Shown here: piece after piece, positions 39,492 through 50,339 of the stretch
Numbering within the stretch: position 1 is the first letter of the stretch
How the letters are laid out: each line of letters begins with the position of its first letter
Origin: Mugil cephalus
Taxonomy: Eukaryota > Chordata > Actinopteri > Mugiliformes > Mugilidae
Length of the DNA stretch: 64,000 nucleotides
Reading direction: 5' to 3'
Assembly: GCF_022458985.1 (NCBI RefSeq)
Contig: NC_061773.1
Coordinates: forward strand, 2,548,001 to 2,612,000
Position numbers and translations under genes: made by a program
Notes under the pieces: generated by a model
Databases searched by the model: none
Seen by the model: only the letters and a program-made list of their open reading frames with translations
Told to the model about the DNA's origin: nothing

Positions 39492-40914
39492 TGCTATGGC
39501 TGATCATGCACCATAGCTTCAAGGCAACTCATTGTGACTGACTTATTAGTTGTGCTCCTCCTCTGAGTTCCTGGATGAGTTTGAATGATTTTAATACTAT
39601 ATGATTCGTCATATTTGCTCCTATGCATAATGTGAGCTAGGATGTTGAATGTATAGAAGCTACATGTGTCAGTGACAGGGTGACAGGCTTCGCCATTAAC
39701 AAAATGTAAGTGCATTTATTCAAGTACAGAGTGTCCCATAAGTCTGGAATAGAAGTCACTTTAGGTCCATTTCACCAAAAGGTATGTGGAAAAAAATAGA
39801 GCTTTAAAACTAGAGACTATGTTTTGCAGGCACCAAAAACCATAAGTTTAAAACCGCAGCACGCATGACTGTGTATCATCCAGGTCAGAAAGACAAACCG
39901 TAACAACATGCAACAACATGTACCATGTCCAACATCCAGGGCAACAGGCCTTAGTGACCGCCACATGAACACACACAAACTCTGCTATTCTGGAGAATCA
40001 TTTAAAGAAACAATGCTGTGCTTCCTGTTTGTGACATATTAAACTGTCTTGCTGTTTTGTGTTCTTCCATGTAACAGAAGTCAGAAGACAGTGAATTACA
40101 AGTGAAACATCTGACTTGGTGCAATCTGTGCTTGCGGTTTCAATTTTCCAGACATTACTAAGATGGATCATCCATATATCAATGTGTTCATATGGGTCCA
40201 TATGGGTCCGGCCGACCTTTTTGTGTTTCTTTCAGGAGAGTCAGACGAGAGGGCAAAACTGGAGGCCCAAAAGCCCCCATAGTTTAACGGAAGAAGTTAG
40301 GATCAGTTAACTACAATGTGTGCATGTCGCATGTGTCCAGCCACAGTCATTCGTGTTTTGATTTTTATCACTTCAAGAAATAAAGAAACTATGATTCATC
40401 TATGAAACATTTTTAGAGTACTGTACTTTCATCCTCCATCAGATTAGTTTATAGCCTCTCAGATTATCTGTTATTTGTGTTGTGTTCCATGCTGCTATTA
40501 CCCGATACTGCAGCATGGTGCACTCCCATCTGAGAAATATGCCTTTAATAAACAGTAAATTTTGCATAAGCATGATTCACTCGTTGAAAAGGTCAGTCCA
40601 GGCTCAGGGCCATCAAAACATCCTGACTATGACTCATTAAATGGGCTTACAGTAAGATAACGGAGCACACTGTAAGACCTCTGAACAACACGCAACATTT
40701 GTTTGACTTGAGGCCTTGTTGAACACTGGTGATGATGTCTCCTTAGCATCATTTATCGGGCAGCCATATGTCACACACTGTTTCAAATAACTAAACTATA
40801 CTAAACTAAACAAAAACTGACCTTTGAATTTGTATCAACATTACATTAACTACTCCCACAAGAAGAAAAATCTATCTATATATATTTGACGTGTCTTTTA
40901 GTGTCCTAGTTAGG

Positions 40915-41010
40915 ACCATTACTGCAGCCAGACACCAGGTGGAGCTCTACTTGCTTGGGCTTCATTTCTAGAAGAACTGTTCCATCTCCGTCTTTATACA
41001 GACTGTGATG
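40915..41010 (+). repeat. Short fish interspersed repeat, second copy
   Basis: Shares ACTGCAGCCAGACACCAGG, GGAGCTCTACTTGCTTGGGC and AGAACTGT with the copy at 25.9 kb, and continues into CTTTATACAGACTGTGATG. Confidence 0.55.
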
Positions 41011-41034
41011 AAAAGGTGACAATTAGATTAGGGT

Positions 41035-41038
<4 letters not shown>

Positions 41039-41065
<27 letters not shown>
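41039..41065. repeat. (GT)n microsatellite
   Basis: Thirteen TG units. A second, slightly interrupted (GT)n lies at 41272-41300. Confidence 0.9.
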
Positions 41066-41984
41066 CCAGTTTGAATGTCATAAATGTTAATGAATAGAAT
41101 CAGTGTGGCTCTGAAGCAGTGTTGTATGTTAGGTAAGGGGTATGATTCCTCCTTCCAGCAGCTTCACCATTTGGTTCATAGTTAATGAAGTTAAAGAGGA
41201 TCTGTTCTATTTGAACTTAACAAGAGACTGTAAATATGTATACCATGTTGGATAGCATGTCCTTACACATATGTGTGTGTGCGTGTGTGTGTGTGTGTGT
41301 ATTTTTGAGTTTGGTATAAACTTTAAATGAACAAAAGAGATCTTAAAGAGGTTGTCAGAAGCAGACAGTAATCTGTTAAAAGACAGACATACACTCTGAC
41401 TAGTACTGTACAGGATAAATACCTTACATAAAAATGGACACTGTAATGTCATGGCCAGGTGATGATGACTTTGTAGTGTTATTATGTACTACAACCATGT
41501 GACCAGAAAAGTGTGTTGACATGTAACATCGTCACAAGCCCATGAAGAATACGCAAGAGTATTTATGCTGTGCATGCAATATGACTGTGTTGCTTTTATT
41601 TTGAAAAGCCATGATGTATTATTTATGTCATGGCACTGTTATAATCTGCGATCATTAATTCTTCGAAAAGGATGATTAAAACAGCTTCTTGCAATCTATT
41701 AATCATTTATTGAGATTTATTGAGATACAGAAAATGATTCATGTAGCTACATGGTCCCTCCTTGGTGCATCGAAGCTTTCCAAAGAGGACAAAGTTTCCA
41801 ACATTCGAATGCGTTATATCCAAAACTACAGATCTGTTGTGTTTTATTTTCCTCTTCCACACCAAAATTCATAACTTTTAATAAATATTTACAGAATATT
41901 CTTATACTTCTGATTACCAGTAGCAGCTAACCAACATATATAATTAACTGCTTTTTATAGTGGGAGAAAATTAATATTGAGCAG

Positions 41985-42085
41985 AATTAAGTTCAAGTTA
42001 CCATTTGGCTCGGCCCTCCAACACAGATCAGCTTTTTCATGTGGCCCCTTGTAGAAAATAATTGCCCAGCCCTGCGCAAGAGGAT
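41985..42085 (-). mobile_element. hAT-like end fragment
   Basis: On the minus strand: GGGCTGGGCAATTATTTTC, GGGGCCACATGAAAAAGC, TGTTGGAGGGCCGAGCC. This resembles termini of vertebrate hAT non-autonomous elements as I remember them. It abuts the decayed transposase to its right. Confidence 0.45.
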
Positions 42086-42199
42086 CCAAACGTCTGAGAC
42101 AAACAGTGAAGAGAAATTTAGCAGAAAAGAAAAACATCTGAAATGCCAATAAATAAATAACTTCTGAAGAATGTACAGGAGAATTTGTTGGCAGCACAC

Positions 42200-42950
42200 A
42201 AGCTGCATGGATTCCACAGATTTGCACATGATGAACAATGTTATTCCAACATAATATGCCGAGGTCCCACCAACATTCTTGTATGAAAGCATTATCCTGC
42301 TGCAGTATGAATCCTTTTCTACAACAACACAAACCAGATCACTCTCTGTGAAGGATGGAGAGGTGGGCCTTGGTCAGTGGAGAGTAGAGTCTATGTGGTG
42401 CAGGTGTGAACTTCCAGAGTCCCTCAAAGTTTGGCCCATGTCCATGGCCCCCAAATTGCTACCCGGGTGCAGCCCTTTAGAGGCTGCAGTCCACTTCTCT
42501 GACTGTGCACGCTACTGTGTGGACAATTGGTCAAATGCAGAATGCAGAATGATCATTCCCCATATGGGATCAAAACATGACATATTATTAAATTATCATT
42601 ATCTCACCCAACTGTCTTCTGACATGCAGGTTTATGTTACTTCCACACGTCAAATTTAGACTCATCAGTTTTAAGCCACCCACTGTAAAATGACAGTTTG
42701 TCTTACTTCTCCCAAAGTGTTTGTGTCCTTGATAGACCTTGTGTCACCAAGGTGTGTCAGTCACTGCCACCTTAGAAACCTTCAGTCTAGTCATGAATTG
42801 ACATGGAGAAAGACCCTCCTTGTTCTGAGTAAGCAGTTGACACTGCTACTTATTACTTCCTCTGTAATCTTGAGCCACAACCTTAATTATATCCAGAGAA
42901 CAAGAGCTGTGAACTGACTTACTTAAACAAGCCCTTGAGGAGTAGGTAAA
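42200..42950 (-). pseudogene. Decayed Tc1/mariner-type transposase
   Basis: On the minus strand two pieces resemble the first two catalytic motifs of the DDE domain in the expected order. GWLKTDESKFDVW, at about 42645-42680, matches the first-aspartate motif (TDESKF). GFILQQDNAF, at about 42285-42320, matches the second-aspartate motif (QQDN). The region between is interrupted by stops and frame changes, and the spacing of about 120 codons is longer than usual, so insertions have occurred. No helix-turn-helix or third acidic residue could be identified securely. It is clearly inactive. Confidence 0.6.
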
Positions 42951-43137
42951 CCTTTCATCAACCTCAACCTTTCATCCAAATGCTGCATTAATAGCATTAA
43001 TAAAGGGTTACAACTGAGTTCAGTCTGGTGGCTGCATTGAGGGGGGTGACTCTGGGACGCTGGAGCTCACTGTTAAGCCTTCTTGAGGTGTTGTGGGCCT
43101 AAGTTAACGAAACATCGGTGACTCACTGCACACTGCC

Positions 43138-43535
43138 TACTGTTGCTAGTTAGGCTAATTTGCTGGTGTTTTCTTGTGTGTAACTTTTGATCTTTGCAGA
43201 GGGGAGGAATGTTGTTTGAAGCATAGTTGCATGTCCCATTATTTCTTACTTACTGCTGACGGTTAGGCTAATTAGCTGGTGTGTGATAGAGCTATTTTGA
43301 CATAGGCAGAAGGAAGAGATGCCTGGTCCAGTATGGTCACATTCCCATCATTTCGTACCTGCTGCTGGTGGCTAGGCTAATTAACTGGTGTTTTCTACTG
43401 TTCTAATTCTGTGGCTAGGCTAACTGTATCTCGTTTCTGACATAGGCAGAAGGAAGAGATGTGTGATCGATTGTGGTCACATTCCCATCATCTCTATTAC
43501 CTACTGCTGATGGCTAGGTTAGTTAGTAGCTGACC
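43138..43535. repeat. Degenerate tandem repeat, unit about 110-140 bp
   Basis: Four imperfect units start at about 43138, 43251, 43360 and 43501; the last is partial. Each opens with a TACTGCTGNNGGCTAGGCTAA-like block followed by TAGCTGGTGT. The second and third share GACATAGGCAGAAGGAAGAG and GGTCACATTCCCATCAT. Confidence 0.8.
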
Positions 43536-46045
43536 ACTGGTCTGCTGCTTGGTTGTCCAGTTGGACCAGGCTTCTCGTCCTGTGTATTAATGAATATCAG
43601 ATGTGACAAAGATTTGCATCAGCTTGATACCTGGAATTGATCAGAAACTTGAGCAAAACTCATTTTGCATATCAGTCCCTTTTCCACAATGTTTCTACAT
43701 CCTCAAAACCTTCTGGTTGATCCCACTTAGGTTGACAATGGCACATGTTTCTGATTTGGCCTCTAACACCTGGACCCCACTGTATGCGCTCTATTCCCAT
43801 CTGTCCATGTATCAGGTTCCATGTAGCTTGACATCTGGGCAAGAGCAGACAGACAGAACCAGCATGCAATGAAACTGTGAGTCATTCTTTAAATCTATTT
43901 TAGAAACTGTGTTATTTTTTACTTTCACTAATTCAGCATTTAAATGTTTAAAAAAACATGGGAAAATATGAGCTGTCACAATGAGCGGCACTTACATAAA
44001 TGCGGTTAACACCATCGCAGGAGCGCATGCGAATGGCCATATGCAGGTATTTGCTTACGCACTCACACTCAAACACACCAAATAATACTAACGGCTTGGA
44101 GAAAGAAGTGCAACGCATCAAGCCAATCCTTGAAACAGAAAGAAAGATCTTCTTGTCCTGCTGATCATGTCCAGGTCAACTAAAAGCCACGTGAGGAGGG
44201 AATTTTGAACTTATCGCCACTCTAGAGGCTTGCTCAACAGATGCAGAGGGCTACTTAAGTTCCAGGTTATGGAAAAATATTCCCTTAAAGTTGCTTGCTC
44301 AGCTCTGCAGAAATGATAACGTTTCTGAGGACGTCTTGAAGGTCACATTTGCATGATATATTTTACATCAGCATAGACGGATGTACCACAGATGTATATC
44401 TGGATTCAGAAATATTACTAATAAAGGGACAGCTCACATTCACCATGATGCTAGAACTATGTGGATGACAAATCATTTATTGGAAGTTCTGTGGGGTCTA
44501 TATTGTGCATTACTCATATGAAACTCCAAGAAATTTGCCTGCAAATACTGCACAGTCAGCAAAATGGGAAGTCACCCACCAAGATGTCACATCAGGTATC
44601 AGATCCATTAAAATGCGAATCTGGGAGGGTGACTCGGTGAGAAGAGCGTCACTATGTTGTAACAACCACAGCACAGTAAATATACAGTACACAACTAAGA
44701 TTCCTCTCTTCTTTGAAGCTTTATGAGGAGACCGGACATTAAGAAACACACACTGGTGGTTCAGAACAGCACCTCAACAAAAACAATAACAAAGATCTGG
44801 GAAGGATTTAGGCTTACACACACACACAAAAAAAAACAACTCACACAGTAAACTGACAACCAGTGTGAAACTGAAAGAGGAATGTGGTGAAGAATCTCTT
44901 TGCAACGAAAGATAGATTTCCTCTAAAGATGACAGTTTTTTATATGCACTAGGCAGACCAAAAAAAAAAAACCGCACAAACATCGAAAATGTGACGCACA
45001 AGGTCGAGGAAATGTAAAGGCAAAGCTGCCGTGCATCTCATCAGGTCTGCAAAGTACAAAAATTCACAGCCAGGATAACGTGCAACAAGCACTCATCGCT
45101 GTTTTGTCACTGTATCTATGTCAGGGTTAAGGCTTAGAGACAAGGTGTTCCGTTTTAATTCCTGTTCTAACTGGGCTGAATAGACTGAATATGATATCAG
45201 CAGTTTGGTTTCAGGTAATGTGCTGAGAAGCGCTGACTTCAGCTTCTGAGCAGCGGTGTGTGACAACATCAGAAACTGGAGGTTTAGGAGGTAAGGGGTT
45301 AAGACCAGCGAGTACAAAGAGACACCCTCACCACATGAGTACCTGATCGGCACCAGAACAGAGAACTTTCTGCTGAGTGTTACTCAGTGATCAGCAACAG
45401 AGTGATGCCTGTTAGATAAGATTTAACTGACTAACTTAGCCCCTTTCATTTGTTTTAAGGAGGCTATATGAACAGGACACTGAGAGGGGCACTGATTTCT
45501 GGTAAAGAGTGTGATCAGAATTAGCTGACACATCAGGCGATAGCCTTCGTCTGGTTTACAGTGAATTTTAACAGGCTACTACTGTATGAACTATATAAGG
45601 TTTTTCTAACTCTGGAGAGAAAGAGAAAACAAAAACAGAACAATTGCACACCCACTTCGTTAGTTGTGACAGATATCATAAGCAACACTCGACGCAGATG
45701 AAGTAATACAATGACACCCCACTTCTGTGAACAGCTGTCTAAATACCTCAATGATCGAGCATGACATTGGTTGTGTCACAGAGGTTTATCAAGTCAGTTC
45801 TAGACAAAACGCTATGAGTCGAGTGCAGGGAAGAAGAAGGAGTTCTGACTGACAGCTTTAAACCGGTAATATACGACCACAGACTCAAAAGTAAACTTGG
45901 CATTATATGCAAGTGCAAGCACATGAAATAATGAAATCACGTAGCGAAATGCACAGAGCATACATGCATGCACTCACACACACAGACAGTCAGTGCCAAA
46001 GTAAGAGGGGTTTCCCATAAACTGGTGACTCATTCATTTTAGGGT

Positions 46046-46116
46046 CGTATGTATATATATGTGTGTATATATGTATATATATAAATATATATATACTATA
46101 TATACTGTATATATAC
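46046..46116. repeat. TA-rich low-complexity stretch
   Basis: Alternating TATA/TGTA sequence of about 70 bp with several self-complementary segments, in the il20-like to il10 spacer. Confidence 0.85.
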
Positions 46117-47903
46117 TAATTCAAACACTTGTTCTCCACTTCTAGTTTTTGTTGCTCTTTGTCCTTTCCTGTACCGCATCTGAGTTGCATATGTGTGTCT
46201 ATAAGTGACTGGAAATTGCACAGTAACATTAAAATGCCATTTGATGGATGACATACCGCCATCAGGGTGTGGTAGGGCACAGTTGCTCAGCTAAATTTAA
46301 TAATGTTAAAGAGAGAATTTGGGCCACGTTAGGTAGTGATCCGTCCTCTGTGTATTACCGACAGTTGATGGTGATCCCCAGTTGGGAGAGGCAAACAGGA
46401 GTACCAGCGCGGAAGCCGGGCAATGAACCGCTGTGGACGGAGAAAATATATTTTAGCTAGCGAAAACAAGGCCCAGATCAAAAAAAACTATATAGCATTC
46501 ACACAAATATATGCGCCATTATCGCTTGCAACTCTGGTGTTTTAATGTGTTAATTCTGACCTGAAGTGGCACAATGCAGTCACACAAGCATCCAACCGAT
46601 CAGTGTAGTGGTAGAAACTCCAGGGTTCCGCAAAAACCACAGTTTTTGTCAAAAGAGTCTGGTGTCATTTTTTTTATCAGCAGTTTTAATAGATGTAAGT
46701 TACAGTTGTGCAGTTGTAATAAAAGCCAATTCAGTCTGTCGGTGAAAAGCTCCCTTTGACAGGCTGACATCAGGAAACAGTTTAATGTAAAAGACTGAAT
46801 CCGAAACATTATATCCCGGAGGTTATTATTTTCATTATTATTACTGTATTTTCATTAAAATTGTAATAACACTGTTTTTTATTTACCATATTTAGTATCA
46901 TCAGGTATGTGCTGCTGTGCAGTACAACTCTTCCCTTTGTTGTGAATTGATGTTAGGGCATGGAAAATGAATGATGGAAAACTGTCAGAAAAACAGTTAC
47001 ATCAATTTAAGTAAATTGTGATTTACTTTATCGCTATATGATGTTTATAAGTCTTGGGATTTTAAATGTTCCCTGCTACAGATCCTTTTAATAAAACTTA
47101 AACAGTTTTTAATAAATCTCTAATTCTAGTATTGCGCAACCTTTTTTGCCTGCATTGGGGTTACACTCATTCTGTCAGGCCTTGCTATTTATTTAACTTT
47201 GTGCAAAAAACATACTGTTATCTTCAGTGTTACGCATGCTTCATCTGGTAAATTAACTCCAACTCGGGTCGTTACAAATCTTTCTGCAGGTTTACTTTGA
47301 ATATTGTGAAGTCTTGATCGCACAGAGGGAATCATTTCCCCCACACAAGAATTTCAAAAATTGCCAGTGTTGCCCAACATGAATGGACTAGACCAACACC
47401 TCTCTTTTGGATAAGTGGACATTCCGTTTTCGACAGAAAATATACTGAAGGGAAAATACCCCTCATCTTGCATCCAGCTATGTGATTTTTCCCCTTCATC
47501 ACATAAACCTACCTCCTTTTGCCCATGCAAATGAAAAACTCAAGTATTTGCTGACTGAACCAGATAACGGAATCTTCAAGATTAACTCCGGTCACCGACT
47601 CACAAAAACAGCAGCTGCTAGTCTGTGTTCTCGTCATCAGTGTTAGTACGTATGCGCGCGTGACATACAGAGAGAATCCACAGCGTCACTCAAACCACAG
47701 CTTAATACCATTTCCATCTAATACACATTTCCTTTGTTATTGTGAAGACTGTGAGGAATGTTAGAATGTAAATCACTGATTTTAAGGCAATTTAAGCAAT
47801 ATTTTATTCACTTAAATATCAATTCTGGGTCCCTCATGTGCACTGACAGTGCTATGTTAGGTAACTTAACTTCTGTTTGATGGTACCACCTTAGTAATTC
47901 TGA

Positions 47904-47951
47904 TAATAATAATGATAATAATAATAATATTAATAATAATAATAATAATAG
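47904..47951. repeat. (AAT)n microsatellite
   Basis: About 15 imperfect ATA/AAT triplets, 300 bp upstream of the il10 promoter. Confidence 0.9.
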
Positions 47952-48238
47952 GTTATTATTATCAATATTAAATGTGTTGCTGAGTTATATATTTAGCCGT
48001 AAAAGTATCATTCTAGGATTCAATGATTACACTGATTACAACACTGATGACAGAAAATAATGTCACATCATATTTCCATACCATGTCAAACATTTTTCCT
48101 TGACACTTGAAGATTTCAGATCTACACGAATCAACTTCATGGGTGTAACCTACACCACATATATGATTCAGAAAAAAAAAACATGTTAACTGTTGCACTT
48201 CCAGTTAGTCCCGCCTTCCTTTTGTGTCCCATTTACAC

Positions 48239-48245
48239 TATAAAG
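48239..48245 (+). promoter_or_regulatory. TATA box of il10
   Basis: TATAAAG in TTACACTATAAAGAGG. Initiation about 30 bp downstream would give a 5' UTR of about 125 nt before the ATG at 48395, with no intron needed. Confidence 0.65.
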
Positions 48246-48394
48246 AGGGATGCCCAGCTGATGTACACTATGCGCTCACCAGCAAGATCTTGCAGAGAAT
48301 ATTTCTCCTATCAGAAGTCAGAGAACTTCATCTACGTCCACTGAGGGCCTACTCTTCTCTCCAGCCAGAAGACTTCAGCAGCTTGTCCACCAGC

Positions 48395-50014
48395 ATGACT
48401 CCTCGGTCTGTACTCCTGTCTGTCCTGGTCTTCTTGTCCTTCTTCGGCACTATCCTCTCGACTCCAATGTGCCACGACGCTTGCTGTCAATTCGTGGAGA
48501 GCTTTCCTGTCAGGCTCAAGAAGCTCAGAGAGGACTATTCACAGATCAGAGACTTCTACGTGAGTAAATGCATTAACCTCTACAGTCAGTGACACTGGCA
48601 GCTAGAGCTGCATCTTGTGCGTCAGCGTCCGTGTGATGCAGCACTTTCTCACGTCTGTGCTGAGCCTCTGCGGCTGCAGAAGCTCGTGTCATTGCGCTCT
48701 GAAAACATGTTCTTCATCCGTTTGCAGGAAGCAAACAACGACTTGGACACAGCGCTGCTGGACCAGACCGTGGAGGACTCTTTCAAGGTAAGCTCCTTTG
48801 CAAACTCACCGCCAAGGTGCAACTCAACCAGGAAACTACGCAAAGCGCACACTTTCCGACCAGACGAGCATTCTGCTAGGCGTTCAAGAGTTAACCGGCT
48901 GGTGTTGTGCTTCCCACCCACAGAGCCCATTTGCGTGCCAAGCAATGAACAGTATCTTAGAGTTTTACCTGCAAACTGTTCTGCCGACGGCCATTGCCGG
49001 GGTGACTGAAGACATCATGGACCTCAGACCACACGTGGAGTCCATACACCAGATTTTCGACCAGCTCAAAAGTGATGTCACCAGATGTGTGAGTATCCGA
49101 GACACGTGTCACTCATCCGGGGGATTCAAATATATAAATACGCACCGGTGGCGCGCTGCTGTCAGTCAGGGGGAGCGCTGCAGCGTGTTCGTCCTTTTTG
49201 AAGAGATGCTTTCGTTGTAGCGCTTGCTAAAAAATCGCAGTTAGGTCCGAAGTTAAAATAGATCTCCTGCGGTGTTAGATTATAGTTTAATGTAGCATAA
49301 ATATACTGAAAAAAAAAAAAAAAAAAATCATAAGTAATAATTGGTCTCAGCTAAATATTACATTTGGAGAATTTGTGGTCAGAGATGTATGGCGTAGCTG
49401 TACGTTGATGCTGTATGTGATAATCTATCACTGACTTAAAATTCTGTATACCATCCACTGCAACAACAACAAAAAAAAGTCTTAATATTCATCCGCTTTG
49501 GCTGCAGCTTTCAGAAAGAAATAATAAGATTAACTGACCGAAACGGGAAGAGTTCAGTGAACTCAAAGAATTTTGCATTAGTCAGTGATTGCTTAAAGGC
49601 AGAAGGAGCACTCTGCACAAGTGTGCATCATCCACTTCTTGCAAAAAGGGAAGAGGAAGTGATGGAAGTTTGTCTGTAATTATCTTATCTGGGTTTGAGG
49701 ACGAACACCAGAACATATGGTAACATCATATTTCTGCTGATTCTATTACAGAGACACTACTTCTCCTGCAAGAAGCAGTTTGACATCCACAACCTAAACT
49801 CTACTTACACACAGGTGAGTGTCAAGACGATAACCTAATGTATTGTTAGTGTCTCTTATGATTTTAAATTGACAGTGTTAATGCACAAATCATTTAAATG
49901 TTGCGTGTTTGTCTATAGATGGAGAGCAAAGGTCTATATAAAGCCATGGGAGAGCTGGATCTGTTGTTTAACTACATTGAGATGTATCTGGCCTCTAAAC
50001 GGCGCAGACATTGA
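48395..50014 (+). CDS. il10: Interleukin-10
   Basis: Secreted anti-inflammatory cytokine that acts as a domain-swapped homodimer through the IL-10 receptor and STAT3. Exons: 48395-48559, 48728-48787, 48924-49088, 49752-49814, 49919-50014 (TGA). All four introns are GT-AG and phase 0, the family's conserved five-exon layout; the product is 182 aa. A signal peptide covers about residues 1-22. Six cysteines at 26, 30, 31, 80, 130 and 136 include the four of mammalian IL-10 plus extra N-terminal ones (the CHDACC segment), as is typical in fish. Family signatures are AMNSILEFYLQTVLP in helix C and D, and KAMGELDLLFNYIE in helix F, followed by a basic SKRRRH end. Intron 3 (663 bp) carries a poly-A run at about 49310-49327. 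The gene is convergent with mapkapk2, as in mammals. The stop, start and every junction agree, so confidence is high. Confidence 0.98.
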
Positions 50015-50244
50015 GGGGCCTCGATTTGAAGACCTGCTGACCTCTAACCAAAATACCATCTCATTCAACTCAAGGAGGGGAAAAAAAGCCTGCTACATTG
50101 TTTTGCATTTAATGCGTTATCTTCAGTGGTACTGCTGTTGTCAGATGTTGATTTTCTTGCCTACTAATTGTTGCCATTGTTGCGCTCCTAAGGAGTTTCC
50201 GTTTTAAGACCATATTGAGTCCAACACAAGTATCAAAACTCAAG

Positions 50245-50335
50245 AAGCTGTGATATTTATTTTTTTATTATTTTTAACATATGTATTTTATGTATTTATT
50301 ATGAATTGTGCCATTTTTTAAAAAAGATTAATAAA
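50245..50335 (+). promoter_or_regulatory. AU-rich 3' UTR and polyadenylation signal of il10
   Basis: The stretch has several ATTTA-type motifs (ATATTTATTT, GTATTTATTA) in a nearly pure A/T context, and ends in AATAAA at 50330-50335. AU-rich elements of this kind confer rapid mRNA turnover in cytokine transcripts, and are bound by tristetraprolin under control of the p38-MK2 pathway. Confidence 0.75.
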
Positions 50336-50339
50336 TGAC

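Larger units (their letters stand above)
38950..48180. other. Intergenic region between the il20-like gene and il10
   Basis: About 9 kb with no intact gene. It holds transposon copy G (39175-39491), a short fish repeat near 40.9-41.0 kb, (GT)n at 41.04 and 41.27 kb, a hAT-like end and a decayed Tc1/mariner transposase at 42.0-42.95 kb, a degenerate tandem repeat at 43.1-43.5 kb, a TA-rich stretch at 46.04-46.12 kb and an AAT-type microsatellite at 47.9 kb. Cytokine enhancers would be expected here but I cannot point to one. Confidence 0.6.

Noticed and set aside
41955..42332. 125-codon open frame on the minus strand as a real gene
   Set aside because: Its start overlaps the QQDN motif of a decayed transposase and its end lies in a hAT-like fragment, so it is repeat-derived.
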